Assembly: GCA_907165275.2 (NCBI GenBank)
Contig: OU015669.1
Span: forward strand, 5,292,501 to 5,356,500
Source of the DNA: Zygaena filipendulae
Taxonomy: Eukaryota > Arthropoda > Insecta > Lepidoptera > Zygaenidae
Reading direction: 5' to 3'
DNA: 64,000 nucleotides
The position numbers and the translations under genes were made by a program. This document shows, in pieces, positions 11,190 through 24,540 of the stretch (position 1 is its first letter; every line of letters starts with the position of its first letter). Under the pieces are notes generated by a model. The model worked only from the letters and a program-made list of their open reading frames with translations. It was not told where the DNA came from and did not search any database.

Positions 11190-14100
11190 CATAAAAGGTG
11201 TGTTAATTAGGTAATGTTAATCCGTAATAGGTAGATATATGTATATTGATGCCAATTTTTTATTCAAATCCGTTAAACACGTATAATTACGGTAATACCT
11301 AATTTTGACGTTTCTACGATAGTACCTATAGGTAGGTATATATTTTTATTATTATTAGGGTTTAAGTAAGTTATACTTTTAGATTATTTTCGTATTTTCT
11401 GTTCATTTTCCACATTTCAAATAAGTATTATAAAATAAAAAAAGGCAACACGGATGTAACATTGAGATAATAAAATAAAAACTGCTTCCTTGAATCTTTA
11501 TCGAGTCATTACGAAAATAATAATCGTTGCACATACCTACCTACTTAAGTGTTTAAAAAAATGAAATTTTCAACACTGAACACGCACGAAATAAATTCAA
11601 CCTTGGCTGCTGCCGCCTCGTTTGTTGTCGCATTTGTAAAATAGAATATTTAATTTGCTTATTGGCTATACATGTGAATACAATGATGGTTTACTTTTCC
11701 GTAGCTAGCTATCCCATGTCATTTCACAACCCAACGCCATCTTCGTTATTCAATCCAATTGCAAACGACTGAATCAATGTGGAGGAAACACGAACCAAAG
11801 AAAATAGATACCTAGTGTTTTTATTCCTGAATAGGTACCAAAAGAATATTGATCATAAACTACCTATACTATTTTCTGGTAGATATCTACATATAGGTGT
11901 ATTTATGTATCCACGAGACATTTTTATGGTGAAATAAACTGTATCTTTAGCCTTTTAGCCTAGTTTTAGTCTTTTAGGATATAATATTTATTGTGATTTG
12001 CAATATTAGATAAGTGCCTACATTTAAAATAATTGTTTATGATTTCATGATTATTATTATTTATTTTAGTTTATCTGGCAGCACCCAAAAATTAATAATA
12101 AGTATATAGATCACATATAATTGAATTGTATGTGACCTATAATTGAATTATAGAACGAAAACTTATTGAAAGATAATAATAATTAAATCTTCGAAGTGAG
12201 TAAAATATAAATTTTCTAATAATTTTTTTTTATTGCTTTAAAAAGAAAATTTATATTTCATTTTGATTATAAACTACTTTTCACTACTGGAGTTGTGCAA
12301 ACGTTGGAATCTTGCTGAGGTTCACAATAGGTTCGACTAAATTCGAGTGAATTACCTATTAAAATTCAGCGATCTAATGATCTTTAATCGATACATTTGT
12401 TACTTAACATTATTTTTGCCTCATGACCATTGAGTAGCGGGAAAATAAAGTCAGTAGAAAAACCCTTAAACAATATTTGAACTTTATTACGATTGGAATA
12501 AGATTGAACGACTGTATAAAGTCATTACATATTTCTGATGCCGAATGTATGCTTCTCAAACCGGTCTTTATTAGAGTCTACAAAACCTCATTTTTATATG
12601 GTTTCCTGTTTTAGACTGTACCTACGCGCTACGGTATGTTTGAGTAGGTACCTACGAATGGAAGAATTAAAACAAAACTGCCTCAAAGGTATGGATTTGA
12701 CAGGGAACTTTCTGTGCAAATAGTTACATTCATTATTTATTTTAATGTTTGTATTTGAATGAGAAGTTCAAAATCGAGTAGGTACTATAATTATATTGAC
12801 ATACTTTAGTGCATAGAAGTGCGGATTTGGTATGATATAGGTATATTGAGCATAACTGTGTTTGCGTAAAATAAGTTGGATTTTATTTCTTCGGCCCATT
12901 AATTCACAAAAAATTCAAAAGTTCCTCTTTGGACATGGATAAAGTAGAAAACAATGCCTTTATTGTTATAAAATCCTGCAAAGTGAGATATCTCAGTCAG
13001 ATAGAAAAAGTTAAACTTTGCGCAATCCCATGAAAATAATTATCTTTAACTAAAAACAATACATAGGTGCAAAGCGCTTACTCGAATTAAAATCTAAAGA
13101 CTGCAGAAGTAGTATAGGTCATTTAAATTTGACCTACATATTTTCTACTTACGTTGCAGGTAGGTACACTACGTACCTATATTTTTTTTAAAGAAAATTA
13201 TGCAAGTGGGCGTAATATTATATGAATAGAAATCTTCAAATAATAGCTTTTAGAATTTTTGTCTATCTGGCTGTGTGTATGTAGGTGCATGAAATGTGTT
13301 GAACGGAGTAATAGCTGCATTTTTGAGAGTAGGTATTTTTTTAGTTTTAACATAAAACAATGAACAATGAAATAAGCTTAAGTCATCGCAATCGGTTCAC
13401 GGTAACAAGAGTTATGACAAACGTAAAGCGTAAACAGTGACATCTGAGTACCTACTTCTAAACTACGCGAGCAAAGCCTAGTGCAACAGCTAAGTAGGTA
13501 CTTTTATTCATACATTACAAAACAGCCGCCGCGCCGGCCGACAAAAGTTGTATACCTATTATTGTCAGACAAGTAAGTACTTTTTTTTGGTACTCAGAAT
13601 ACGGAATAATAAACGCTAAGTTATAAGTTATAACAAAGAATGTATCGACCGCGGAGAATCGCTATTTCATATTGCGTCATTTTATGTTACGGATGAGGTC
13701 AGCGAAGAAAGATATAGTCCAAAGTAGGTGTATAATGTTTAAAAATATGAACGATCATCATACGTGCTGCATGAGCAAGTCTGAGGTACTTCTTTTTCTT
13801 CTTCTTTAATAATGGCGTCTATAATTATAATTTGCCAATGACAATGTTTCTTAATATACATATAAATAAATAATAAAAATCTCTTCATCTAGGTACTTCT
13901 TCAATTATGGCGAAACGCCAATGACAATGTTAGATTGTTCCCCGAGTTAAAACATGGCTCTCTTGAAAGCCAGTTTCCTGCTCAGGGTCCAAAATAGATG
14001 CTGAAAAGTGACTGAAATAACGAAGACAACGTGACACACGTGTCATCAGGGGTACAGAGAAGGACATACACTTTTGGCAGTAAGTATTAGGTCCAAACTA

Positions 14101-14654
14101 ACTACCAACAAGACACATCCTGTCAATCTCCTTTCGAAGATTGTTTTTTTAGACAATGCTCAAAACATACAACTTATAGACTTAATATCAAGGACTCCGA
14201 GACGGTCACTTGTTGTAGACAGATTATTATTAAAGTCAATGTCAAAAGTTCAAAGTTGGTCCTAAGGCACTTTTTGACGTCATTGAAATTGTGGAAACAG
14301 TGAGACAGGTCCCTACCTACGAGAACATTAGTAAGTAGGTACATTATACCTACTGTACCTCTATCCAGGCACGGTAGGTTCCCACATTTCTTACGCCACA
14401 TTTGTTCTGACTGTAACGAATTGTTCCGAGCGGCGACCTACCCAGTTCGCGGCGCTCGCGTTCCCACGACCTAACCTACGCATGCATTGCTTTTTGTCTT
14501 GTGTCAATGCATTACCCGTACAATTTTGTAAATTAAAGCGGGTATTTTTAATGTGATCAACAGCGTCTGCATTGTGCTCGGTTGGCACGGGCTACGGGGT
14601 ATAGGCTTGTTTTGAGCTAAAGTTTTGAACATTTTGTCATATATGTATATTATT
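11190..14654. other. Non-coding, no gene recognised
   Basis: AT-rich, with many GTAGGTA/TACCTAC motifs. None of the open frames (largest about 75 codons) has domain, codon or splice support. Confidence 0.4.
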
Positions 14655-14826
14655 CTATAGCTGTGCCCCGCGGTTTCACCCGCGGTAATTTCAGAGTTCC
14701 CGCGGAAATTCCGCGATAAAAAGTACCCTATGTCCTTCTCTGTACCCCTGACAACGTGCATGTAAAATTTCATCCAAATCCGTTCAACCGTTTTTGCGTG
14801 ATTGAGTAAACGTATGCGAGGATAAG
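14655..14826 (-). mobile_element. Short Helitron, abutting a second one
   Basis: Plus-strand reading starts CTATAGCTGTGCCCCGCGG (mutated CTAG) and proceeds through GGGATAAAAAGTACCC-like sequence to TTTTTGCGTGATTGAGTAA. It is followed at once by another subfamily at 14829. Confidence 0.65.
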
Positions 14827-14828
14827 AG

Positions 14829-15145
14829 CTCGAAAGCGCATTTTCATCCGACTTGTTTCAAATTTATCGTTATTGCTCAGCTCCTATGTGTCTTAGCGTT
14901 ATGTTATATAACCTATAACCTGCCCAGGAGTATGGACTACAATCGTCCCAAGTTTGGTTAAAATCCCTTCAGTAGTTTTTGACCCATGCGTGCATACAGA
15001 CAGACAGACAGACAGACAAAAAATTTACTGATTGCATTTTTGGCATCAGTATCGATCACCATTCATCCTCCAATATTAATTTAGAATATATATTCAATGT
15101 AGAGAATTGACCTCTCTACAGTTTTATTTTAAGTATAGATATAGA
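14829..15145 (-). mobile_element. Helitron, 346-bp subfamily, 3' end truncated
   Basis: Reverse-complement sister of 9800-10145: it shares CGAAAGCGCATTTTCATCC, GCCCAGGAGT and the (CAGA)n run at about 14995-15020, and ends GATATAGA before a T. The CTAG end is missing where it meets the preceding copy. Confidence 0.65.
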
Positions 15146-16136
15146 TTAGATATATCACATATATATAATTATCAACTTGTTGTAAGTAAAATACGCAGCA
15201 AAGCAAAGGTAAATGAGATCGACAAAAAGCAGTCATTTCGCAATTTATTGGCGCAAAATTAAAATCTATACGTCAATAGCCTATTAACGGTTTTAGATGA
15301 TTTCGTTTTGGTGTGTTTTCTCGATGATAAATTTTAGGCACTTAAACCGGAGCTAATCTAGTTTCTGTCTCTTTCTCAGTTTGTTTAAAAGTACAAATTC
15401 AATAGACTTTAAATTTACGTTTTTAAATTTACCTTAAAATTATGCTACTTTTTAACCGTCTTCAAACTATGTTCAAACCCTTCCAATCTGATTCTCTCCG
15501 CACTTCAAAAGATATATAGCGTTTTTTACCACATCTTATTTTAGCGACTGTAATAAAGAATTTTAATCATAAATTTCTAAAGTGAAATTTGTGCAAGTCA
15601 GCTTACGGAATGATTCCAACACGAGTCATAGCACCACGCCATCGCGGCATCGGCATCGTCAAGTCCAGACTGCACGCTCTATTTAATCAGTCTCACTACT
15701 TAGTCAATGTTATGTACAACGAACGCGTTGTTGAGTCGCTCCAAGCACACATGGATGTAAACAAGAGATAGCGCACACGACGCGCTGCGTGCAGGGTTGT
15801 GCAATTAAAAAAGTGTTTTTGTCTGGGCTTAAGTAACCACTTGGCTAACGGCTAGAATGTCCTATACTGACTTCTTCATCACCCGAATCGTTCCTTTCTT
15901 CGTTCGTTCGTTCGTTTTTGCCGCACCAAATTTATTATACCATTCTGTACAAAAAACTTTGTAACTTGTGTTGGTGAATAAATATTACTTTTATTTATTT
16001 ATATAATATCTATAATCTATATGATTCAAAATTCAATTCAAATAAATGTGGAATTTGGTAGCTCCATACGGCATACACGCTTCGAATCTGTTTTGAGAAG
16101 CGACTCGGAGTTATAATTTTGAATAATCTTTTCTTA
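15146..16136. other. Non-coding, nothing recognised
   Basis: A 60-codon frame at 15589-15771 has no supporting features. A (TTCG)n run lies at about 15898-15917. Confidence 0.4.
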
Positions 16137-16859
16137 CGGTGCGTACAGATTACGTAACAAATCATTTTATATCACATTGTACAACAATAATAATGTGGAT
16201 ACTGAATGTTATATAACATATGTTATGTAACTTAGTCACGATAGTCTTTTTTGTTTTTCCTTTGTTATTTTAAAGTCGCTGTCGCAGCTAGTGAAAGGCT
16301 GAAACGTCCTCTCAGCGAAGAATTTGTAGATAGCATATATAACGTGTTAATGAATTAAATGAAAACCTGATACACCCCATTTAAAACAATAAACAATAAT
16401 ATGATTAAAATATATTTTATGTCGGAAAAAGTTATTGTATATTAGTTTGGAGGTGACCTATCTACCAAATTCCAAGCCCTACGCCCACGCCTATCGGTTC
16501 GAATTTTTTGCTGCGGGCGGCGTACGCGCCAAATATTGTATTATAAATAATTTAGACATGGGCTAGTAAAAATAAAAAAAATATCAACTATAAAAAAAAA
16601 AAGTGCGATCGATTCGCTAGTTGATTCTGAGCAAACTATTTTCTAGTTTTCATTTAATTCATTAACACGTTGTATAGCACTGAAGAACGTGAAACTACAA
16701 TGGTTATATAACATTGTTATATTGCATTATTATTCTAATTAGTACTTTACTTATTCTAATGTGTACAGTCTTGATTTATGTTGCAACTTGCAATGTTGTA
16801 AAACAATGTTATATAGTGTGGACGTGTGATATAACATGTTACTTAGTCTGTACGCACCC
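16137..16859. mobile_element. 723-bp fold-back MITE, TTA target duplication
   Basis: Left end GGTGCGTACAGATTACGTAAC and the complement of the right end (GGTGCGTACAGACTAAGTAAC) match, and TTA flanks both sides (16134-16136, 16860-16862). The inverted repeat continues inward for roughly 200 bp: ACGTGTTAATGAATTAAATG near 16340 recurs inverted near 16645-16670. There is no open frame, so it is non-autonomous. A TTA duplication fits PIF/Harbinger. Confidence 0.75.
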
Positions 16860-16862
16860 TTA

Positions 16863-18144
16863 GTTAACAACGTAAGTGCCTACATCTTCAAGTTTTTGCC
16901 CCCAGAGTTCATTTTTAACCAAAAAGAAAAATTAAGTTAAGTACAAAAATTAGTTAGTACGTTCTAAAATGTGGCCCGTATACGTGTGGCAAGTGGCAAC
17001 CATGGCGTACGTTAACCTTTCTTATGTTCGTACATACCTACTGACTCATTTTAATTATCACAATCGTATAAAATACATCCACGCTTAAGACTATAACTTG
17101 AACGTTTTCATTTTTTATTCGAATTGTTAACTTGCCAATATAAATAGTCCACTTCTATTAAATGTACTTAAACAATTTTTTAATTTTTTTATTGCAAATT
17201 GCATTCGCCCATTTATTATCTGTGATAAAATATGTAAAAATATCACAAGTATGTAATTTCTTAGTAGGTTCTTTTTCCACGAGTATATTGTAAATTAAAA
17301 TTAAAATATACTTTATTACCCCAAAAGAGATAATAAAACTAAGACAAATAACAAGAAATATGCAATAGTTACCTTATACAAAGGTTTTTATTTAAAAAAC
17401 CACGTCATAACACTTGAATATAAAATTATTGTATATCATCATACTACTGTGATAATAACCATCTACTTACGTAATAAGTACCTACTCATCACTGTCAGAT
17501 ATTCTTTTGAGGCTATTATCGTATCGATTTCATTTTGTTAGATAAATTGACGTGTTAAAAACCATAGAGGTACTGGAAATTGATGATTGATATTCTTTAT
17601 TTCCATTTCTTTAATAAAACAAAAAAATTGTGTAACAAACTTCTTCTTAATACATTGCATTTTGATACTAAATACATGGTGTTTTATTGTAACCAGAGAG
17701 AAGGTAATCACTACGTCTCCAGAATCATTTACAAAATTCAGTTTTTCTTTATTTTTTAAAGATGTCACTCGTACCACTATAGTTTTTAACCCGTCAATTA
17801 GATACAGCTTTATTATTGTTATTGACGTTACATAAATGTACATAATATCTTAAGAAGCAAGAAACCCTTCCGGTTTGACACGGCTTAAGTTGCCATATCC
17901 GTCAGTCAACTTCGAGAAAAATCCCCGCCACGTCAGGTCAGTTGTTCTACTTCAGGTCGAAGTCCGTTATGATTATAGGAAGTATCCTATAATTATCTAT
18001 ACTATAGTAAAAGAGTAGTAATACATAGTTGTAAATACTAGGTAATAGTAAGATATTTTTTAAATTAATCTAGCTTGACAAATGACAATTCAATATATAC
18101 AGATTCATAAACATTTACTATCTCTCCACTATCTTATTATAGAA
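16863..18144. other. Non-coding, nothing recognised
   Basis: AT-rich. Overlapping frames on both strands at 17538-17843 are low-complexity and unsupported. Confidence 0.4.
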
Positions 18145-18699
18145 CTAGCTGGTGCTCGCGGTCGAAAACCCGCGTGAATTTTCGACCCTTGCAATAACAG
18201 CAATCACGTTAGATTTTCTCACTCTTTTAAAACGAAGTGGTTATTTATACTCTTTGGTCTCAAAGAGAATAATAATCACTACATCTGTCTCTCCAAGGCC
18301 AAAAACGGTCACTTCACAAAAAATCAATTCAAAAGAAAAAAATGCATATCTCTAAAAAGGTTTTATTATGTTCGTTATGCAACATTATATCGAAGCTTTC
18401 GACCATTTCATTGCGTTGAAGTTTTTAAATGATGATAACTTTTTTGCCCTACGTCCTATCTTGATGAAACAAAGCCTATATGTTGCTCCAGACTAAGCTT
18501 ATTCCACTACTGAAAACTGCATGACAATTCGTTCAGTAGATGCGGAGATTATCGCGAACAGACATACAGACAGACAGAAAAGAATTTTAAAAACTTGTTT
18601 TTGGGCTTGGTTACTCTTCTTTTATCATCCCTCTCAATTTTAGGTAAAAATATTCAATGTACAGAATCGCGTATTCTACTCTTTTTATTATAGTATAGA
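18145..18699 (-). mobile_element. Long Helitron-like element, about 555 bp
   Basis: Plus-strand reading starts CTAGCTGGTGCTCGCGG with a decayed stem and ends TTATAGTATAGA before a T. The interior shows CAGACATACAGACAGACAG and TTTTAGGTAAAAATATTCAATG, shared in part with the divergent copy at about 47745-48170. Confidence 0.55.
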
Positions 18700-18852
18700 T
18701 GACGAAATTGATACGTTGGGTTCTTAATTCATAAGCTACTTAAAGTAACGAATATATCATAGGGCACATTTTTCAATCCTCAATTAACGGTTAACCAAGT
18801 TTTGTACCGATTAAAAAACAACTTCGATCGCCGAAATAAAATCGTTATAGTA

Positions 18853-18885
18853 CTCAGAAGAATAACTAAAGCATATTCTTCTGAG
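18853..18885. repeat. 33-bp palindromic micro-element
   Basis: Starts CTCAGAAGAAT and ends ATTCTTCTGAG. It is the same length as the insert at 50125-50157 and matches it at about 28 of 33 positions. Flanking octamers TTATAGTA and ATAAAGTA agree at 6 of 8 positions, compatible with a decayed duplication. Confidence 0.6.
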
Positions 18886-18954
18886 ATAAAGTATAAGTAG
18901 GTATACCTAAAGTCAAATGTTAACGTAAGCGAATCTCTTTTTTTCTCTATTAAG

Positions 18955-19086
18955 CAAGTGGTGTTTGCCTGTAATTGGGTAAATACTTTAACATGTTAAG
19001 TACTTGTTGTATGAATTTTTACCTATTGTATAGTATTGTACCTGCTGGCAAACCTAATAAATAAAAATAAAATAAAATAAATACAT
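18955..19086 (+). repeat. Likely retroelement 3' tail
   Basis: Unique sequence running into TAATAAATAAAAATAAAATAAAATAAAT, a tail-like AT pentamer run of the kind left by truncated non-LTR retroelements. The family is not identified. Confidence 0.35.
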
Positions 19087-21104
19087 ATTCTGTAGTTAGG
19101 TTAAAAGATCGGGCCAAAATTTAACACTGCATATTGTAACGTCACCTCCCGCTATTGTTATAATCCTTTGTATTCCCAAGCTAACACCCATTCTCCCTAG
19201 GTCCTTAACAGATCATTTCCTGCATCCATTAGAGTGACGATCCGTCAACAACGTGGCTTTGTGCCCACTGCATTTCCGTCATATATCTCTGTGTTAAAAT
19301 TTTAAATTTATAATCTTGCGACACAATAGGATTGACAGAGAAAATAGAAAGAAATCTTTGATTCTAATGGTGGCACATTATTGAGTTTTTAGATTTTAAT
19401 AAAAAATTAAATAAATAAACGAATGATGATTCCTAAAACTATTTGATTATTATGTAGGTACTTAGATGTAGGTTACTAAATAGATGGATAGTTCTGACTC
19501 ATAAAGCACCATTAATTTAATAAAATGTATTAGTAAATTAAGCTGCTCTACCTTTTTTGGTAAAGTCGATTAAACCTCTTAATCATACAGTAACAAAGAT
19601 AAAATTATTATAATTATGGAATAATCAAAAATAAAATAGTTAACGAAAAATAACTGTACCATTATACTAAACATAGACAAAAACCAGCAAGTCAAGGCAG
19701 ATAACACTAAGCTGTACGTATGCCTACATAAATTTCGCCAGCACTGAGTCAGAAATAGAGTATAGGTAATAGAGGCGCATAAGGAAACCGTTCGCTCACC
19801 TACTGATGTCCTAAATATTGTAATACCAACTTGCGCTAATCTATTTTCATTCATTCGGCCCCATCTCCCTGCCAGCGCGTGTACAGTCGACAAAAAAAAA
19901 GATCGGTATATACATATAGCCGGTCACCATAACACTTCTAGATTTAAAAAAATTAACATTGAGTTTGTGTTTGTATAGCCAGGAATGTAGAGCAAAATGC
20001 CTGAGTAGAAAAATGTAACGTCCAACGTATTGATGGTTACGTACGTATAAATCACTGAACCTGATTCTAAAAGAGTAGAACAGCAACGAAAATAATATAG
20101 TGATCTTTTAATAATTACGAAAATTATTGTAAGAATTTGGTAATAATTATGTTTTGTCCTAATTGTTATGTTATGTAAGATAATATTAGCAACAAACAGT
20201 AATTGGTACTTTTTTAATATGTCGCGATGTCGCTTAGTTGTGATATCCACTTAATATAGGCTTAAAGCACAGATAATATTATAAAGTAACGGGTAATTTC
20301 TACCATCCCATCCCATTCTGTTTTCTATCTCTTAAGCGAATGAGATTAGTCGCGAGGTAAAGCTATAACGATCAGGGTTATTCTTCTAAGCGAAACCTAA
20401 CCACCGATAGACATTTATCATCTGTATAGAGTTCCCAACTTAGCCCCTTCCATGGCCCATCTCATTCTATGGTCTCTGTTAGGTTCGCACATCGGGATCA
20501 TCTATGGAATTCTTCTCCTATGTAATGTATAGACTCCTATGTAAAGACATAGACAGATGATGATCAGGATTACACATTATTGTCAGGTACAATATAGTAG
20601 TTAACACATAGGTATGCTGTCTGTACAATGTACATATACAACTCACATAATTTACACATGTCGAAACTTCAGCTACTTCTTACTGAATTTAGGACTGCCA
20701 AGCGCTCACCATTCCAGTATTTGCGATGTAAAACGCTCGTTTCTTTATCAGGAAATTAAGAATTAAGTAAATCTAGGTTCTATACGAAAACAAGCTGATA
20801 TAGCTGATTAACTAAAATATCAGGTTGATTTAAGTAAAAGGTCACCCAATAAGTTTTTTTTTTTAAATTTATTTAAAGACAATACATCATATTTCCTGAA
20901 TGCTACTTTCTGCCAAACTGCAAAAACAGTTTATCGGCAGGCACATTCTCGCTTATTACTATTTAAATACTTTAGGACAAACAGACACATACTATAAAGG
21001 CACCAAACTGTAACTACCATGGTTACAAGGTCGGATTGTCCTGACATTTTGACACATACTATTGTTGCAACTTATTAGAAGTTACATGAACTTTGTAATG
21101 TAAC
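19087..21104. other. Non-coding, no gene recognised
   Basis: Overlapping reverse-strand frames at 19579-20250 are AT-driven and lack any recognisable domain. Confidence 0.35.
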
Positions 21105-21575
21105 CTCAGACCAAATAAAAACTAAAGACGGAACGTCTCGAACAACGAAGTGAAGCCGGTTGCGTATGCATGTGTTGATTAGGAAAGTGTATGGATTTGC
21201 AAGGTTTACTTAGATTTTATGGTATCTTTTTCTTGTAAGTGTGTGCGTGTTTCTGTGTACGTGCTCGGCGATGGCGTCTTTTTCCTGGTTTCACTTGTTT
21301 GTTCTATGCGTTCCGTCTTTAGTTTTTATTTGGTCTGAGATTATGATTTATGAGTTTTTAGTTAGCCTTATTGAGTACGTACCTACCTACACCTACAATA
21401 AATCTGATCTCCATTTTACACTTTTACATCACAATATAAACAATGACCCATCAGAGCTCTATATTAAGTTTCGCCGAGAAATGCGCACCGTATTTTATGG
21501 ACATAATCGCATCCAGTTCACGAGGAGCGCGATATAGCGGGAGGGTACAGAAATAGCGCGGGCTAATACCCACGC

Positions 21576-21589
21576 GTTGTCATGGCAAC
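21576..21589. promoter_or_regulatory. X-box-like (RFX) palindrome
   Basis: GTTGTCATGGCAAC is a near-perfect imperfect palindrome matching the RFX X-box pattern GTTNCCATGGNAAC at all but one fixed position. It sits in a locally GC-rich patch (about 21535-21605) inside AT-rich DNA. No transcript start or ciliary gene can be tied to it here. Confidence 0.3.
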
Positions 21590-22142
21590 CACCTCCCGCC
21601 TTCTGTGGCCTAAGCACTAACTAATAAATGTTTATAGCGGTATACCTACGTGATACTCAAAACGTATATTAGTCTACTCGGATACTGCCAGTAATTTCAG
21701 CCACGTGGTTAGCAGCATTTCTTTAAGAACTCTTTGTTGTATAGGCACCGAAAAAGTATTTTAGTTAACTGCATAATATTATTTATTTATGTTTTTAAAA
21801 ACTAAAAAGTCTACATAACCATATCAATTGGTTCGTTAATCTAACCTGTACTTAATAAAATTAATTAGTCGGCAAATAGTTTATTTATGTAAATAATATT
21901 CAAATCTTATCGGTTTCCTTCTTCCTTTTTGTCTTTTATTTAATATTCAGTGCCAGCTGTGTATTGTAGATCTTTGTCTGTAAAACTATTATTGGCAGAT
22001 CATTGGCTCCTACGCTTCCTTATTCGCCGCGTTAATGCGTCTGCCGTCTAATGATCGTTGTGAAATAAACAATAGTCTAATGGCTGACCAACGACCTCGT
22101 TTTTCTACAAGCTATACTTACATATTTAATTACACATGTTTA

Positions 22143-22324
22143 GGCCTTTTGCACCTTATAGGTAAGAAAATTTCTTGTGTCTTATGAGAAATGTCTTTTA
22201 AGACATTCAGTCCCTTTGATTGTGACCATACATATTACAAGAAATGTTGGATAAGACACTCGCATAGTATTTTTGTCGGATGCATGTAAGACACAAGAAA
22301 ATTTCTTATAATGTGCAAAAGGCC
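22143..22324. mobile_element. 182-bp MITE, TA target duplication
   Basis: Begins GGCCTTTTGCACCTTATA and ends TATAATGTGCAAAAGGCC. The inverted repeat extends about 40 bp inward (AAGAAAATTTCTTGTGTCTTA and its complement). TA flanks both ends (22141-22142, 22325-22326), as for Tc1/mariner-type MITEs. Confidence 0.8.
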
Positions 22325-22783
22325 TAGAGTTTTCAATGATTCCTAGTCTGTTTGGGTGAAAAGTTTACAAATAAAAAAACAGGTATGTACCTACGTATAT
22401 ATTTCTTTGGGTGCCGGTCGTGCCGGGCAGAAGAAGTGTCTGTTGTTGGTTCAATGATGTTTAAGTAATGCTTATAATGTCATATACTTTTTGTTGTTGA
22501 AATGCTACCGAAATATAAAAAAAATATTATCTAGAGTGCTCTCACTTTTCCTTTCTTTATCTACTTCTCATAAATGACATAAGAAAACATTCATTACTTT
22601 TAAAATTTATTAACGGGTTACCAATCGCCGGAAAAAATCAAGGAACTTTAGTAAAAAATCCATTTAGAATTCAATACATTCGGTGATTAAGGTCCGTAAT
22701 CCGTATTTACAAAACATTTTCAAAATATTCTGTCTTGAGAGTGTATCAAGTTTGAGTAAAGTTTATAAATATACGTATCTGGA

Positions 22784-22870
22784 CTAGCTGTCCCGCATGG
22801 TTTCATCCGCGATAATTTCGGAGTTCCCGCGGAATTCTTCCATTTAAACTTTGCCCCCCTTTTTCACCCC
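22784..22870 (-). mobile_element. Truncated Helitron end
   Basis: Starts CTAGCTGTCCCGCATGG, includes GGAGTTCCCGCGG and a C-rich AACTTTGCCCCCC block, and stops where the GC-rich repeat at 22878 begins. Confidence 0.6.
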
Positions 22871-22877
22871 CTTACCC

Positions 22878-22967
22878 CTTGGCCACAGTCTCGGCGGCGG
22901 CGGTGGCGGCGGCGGCAGCGGCAAAAACAAATGGTAGACAACATAAGAAGTAGGCCACAGCTCGCGC
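22878..22967. repeat. Single arm of a GC-rich fold-back element
   Basis: GGCCACAGTCTCGGCGG, then a GGCGGCGGC tract, then GGCAAAAACAAATGG and AGTAGGCCACAGCTCGC. It matches each arm of the inverted repeat at 62529-62697, but here only one arm is present. Confidence 0.65.
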
Positions 22968-23824
22968 AAAAAAACTAGGTGTAAGTAGTTGTTTTACTTC
23001 TAATGGTTTTTGAGTAATCTTTGATAGACGCTATTACCCCATAGACGCAGAAGATCTTTAATGTGTTAGGCTATGCATATTACTTAAAATCTGTTATTTT
23101 TTTTTCTTTTTATCACCTTTTGCAAAATCGCCAGATTTGAGTGCCTTCAAAGATCTTTGAAATATCAAATAACTGCACGTTACTGAATTGACGCTTATAA
23201 AGGGGACTGACATTTCCGTTTTCAGTCTTTGTCTGGTCCGACCTAAAGGAAACTTCATATCATCGTAGCTTGGGGCGGGAGTTTGGACGGCTTTTCTTCG
23301 ATATTTACGTATAATTTGGCTTAAAAATTTATACCGATTGGTGGCGGTTAAATATAGGTTACAGTGCCTACATTACAAAATATCAACCGATTTGTTAACA
23401 TATTATAATATTATGCATAAGTACTAATTAATACACCTAATCAGCAAGTACATGTAGGTACTCACAAGTATTTCACTGTGCGTTAGTTCTGTACGCTATA
23501 ACTGTCAACATAGCAAAGAGGTAATAAGCACTAATTGCAAATAGGTACCTATACAATATAAATTTTAAAATAAAATCATAAATTACGCAATACCGAGGAT
23601 ATGCTTATTTAAATAAAACATTCGTTTATTTCAAGTCTGTTTCGTTCTGCGAATTTTGATTTCAAATCTAAAAAAATATCTACAGAAAATAATGCTGAGC
23701 GTTCCAATTTGATGCAGCACAATAAGAACTATTATTTCATCAAGTCTACGGCTAATCTTCGCAGGATTCTGCTATGTGAAGTATGATTTATAAAAACTAT
23801 CCTATCTTTTAAGTTGGACCATAT

Positions 23825-24173
23825 TATAAATGGTTATAAAATTTTATCAAAATCCGTTCCGTAGTTTCGGGAGCCCATCGCGGACAAACATCGTGACACG
23901 TGATTTATATAATATACTAGATGTCCCCCGCGATTTCATCCGCGGTAGTTTCGGAGTTCCCGCGGTAATTCTGGGAAAAAAGTGTTACGGTGATAAGCTG
24001 TTCCCCGAATTAATTCCGGAGTTCCCGCGGGAATTCCGGGATAAAAACTATCCTACCTTTTAAGTTGGACCATATTATAAATGGTTGCAAAACTTTACTA
24101 AAATCCGTTCAATAGTTTCGGAGTCCATCGCGGACAAACAACGTGACACGTGATTTATATATATTAGATTAAA
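23825..24173 (-). mobile_element. Tandem pair of Helitron-like copies
   Basis: Two units share CTTTTAAGTTGGACCATA, ATAAATGGTT and ATCGCGGACAAACA, ending in CGTGACACGTGATTTATAT. The first keeps only its distal part; the second starts CTAGATGTCCCCCGCG at 23917 and contains an internal repeated GGAGTTCCCGCGG. The 77-codon frame through it is spurious. Confidence 0.6.
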
Positions 24174-24540
24174 ATAAGATTAACCAAAGTGCGCGCAAAG
24201 ACAAATGCTGATACGTTACGGTTTCACGACTCACATAATAAGTTTCGTAACTAACACTTTTTGCTTAAAAACACGTAAAGTTAGGCACGTGTAGAGACAC
24301 AATCGTGGCCGGAATATTATTTTCTTTAGACAAACATGTTGACAACTTCATATAATGGATTTAAAGTTGACAATCACTTGTGTACAAGGATGTCGTTTAT
24401 AATAAACAATTGTTTCGAGATTGCTTGACAGTATTTTTTAAGACAGCTAGCACTGATAAAAAATTCTTGATTTATTTTATAATAGTGGACTTTATTTCAA
24501 TGAAGCTTAAGTAGCTTACATACTTTAGATTTATTTAAAA

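Noticed and set aside
10591..11214. Three overlapping forward frames of about 200 codons with FILFY repeats
   Set aside because: They are translations of the (TTTTA)n microsatellite in each frame.
21105..21140. CTCAGACCAAATAAAAACT, a near match to the micro-element core
   Set aside because: No clear second arm or flanking duplication; kept out of the family count, although it may be a decayed member.
21241..21537. 98-codon plus-strand frame with a hydrophobic start
   Set aside because: The start is not preceded by a convincing context, composition is AT-driven, and no partner exon was found.
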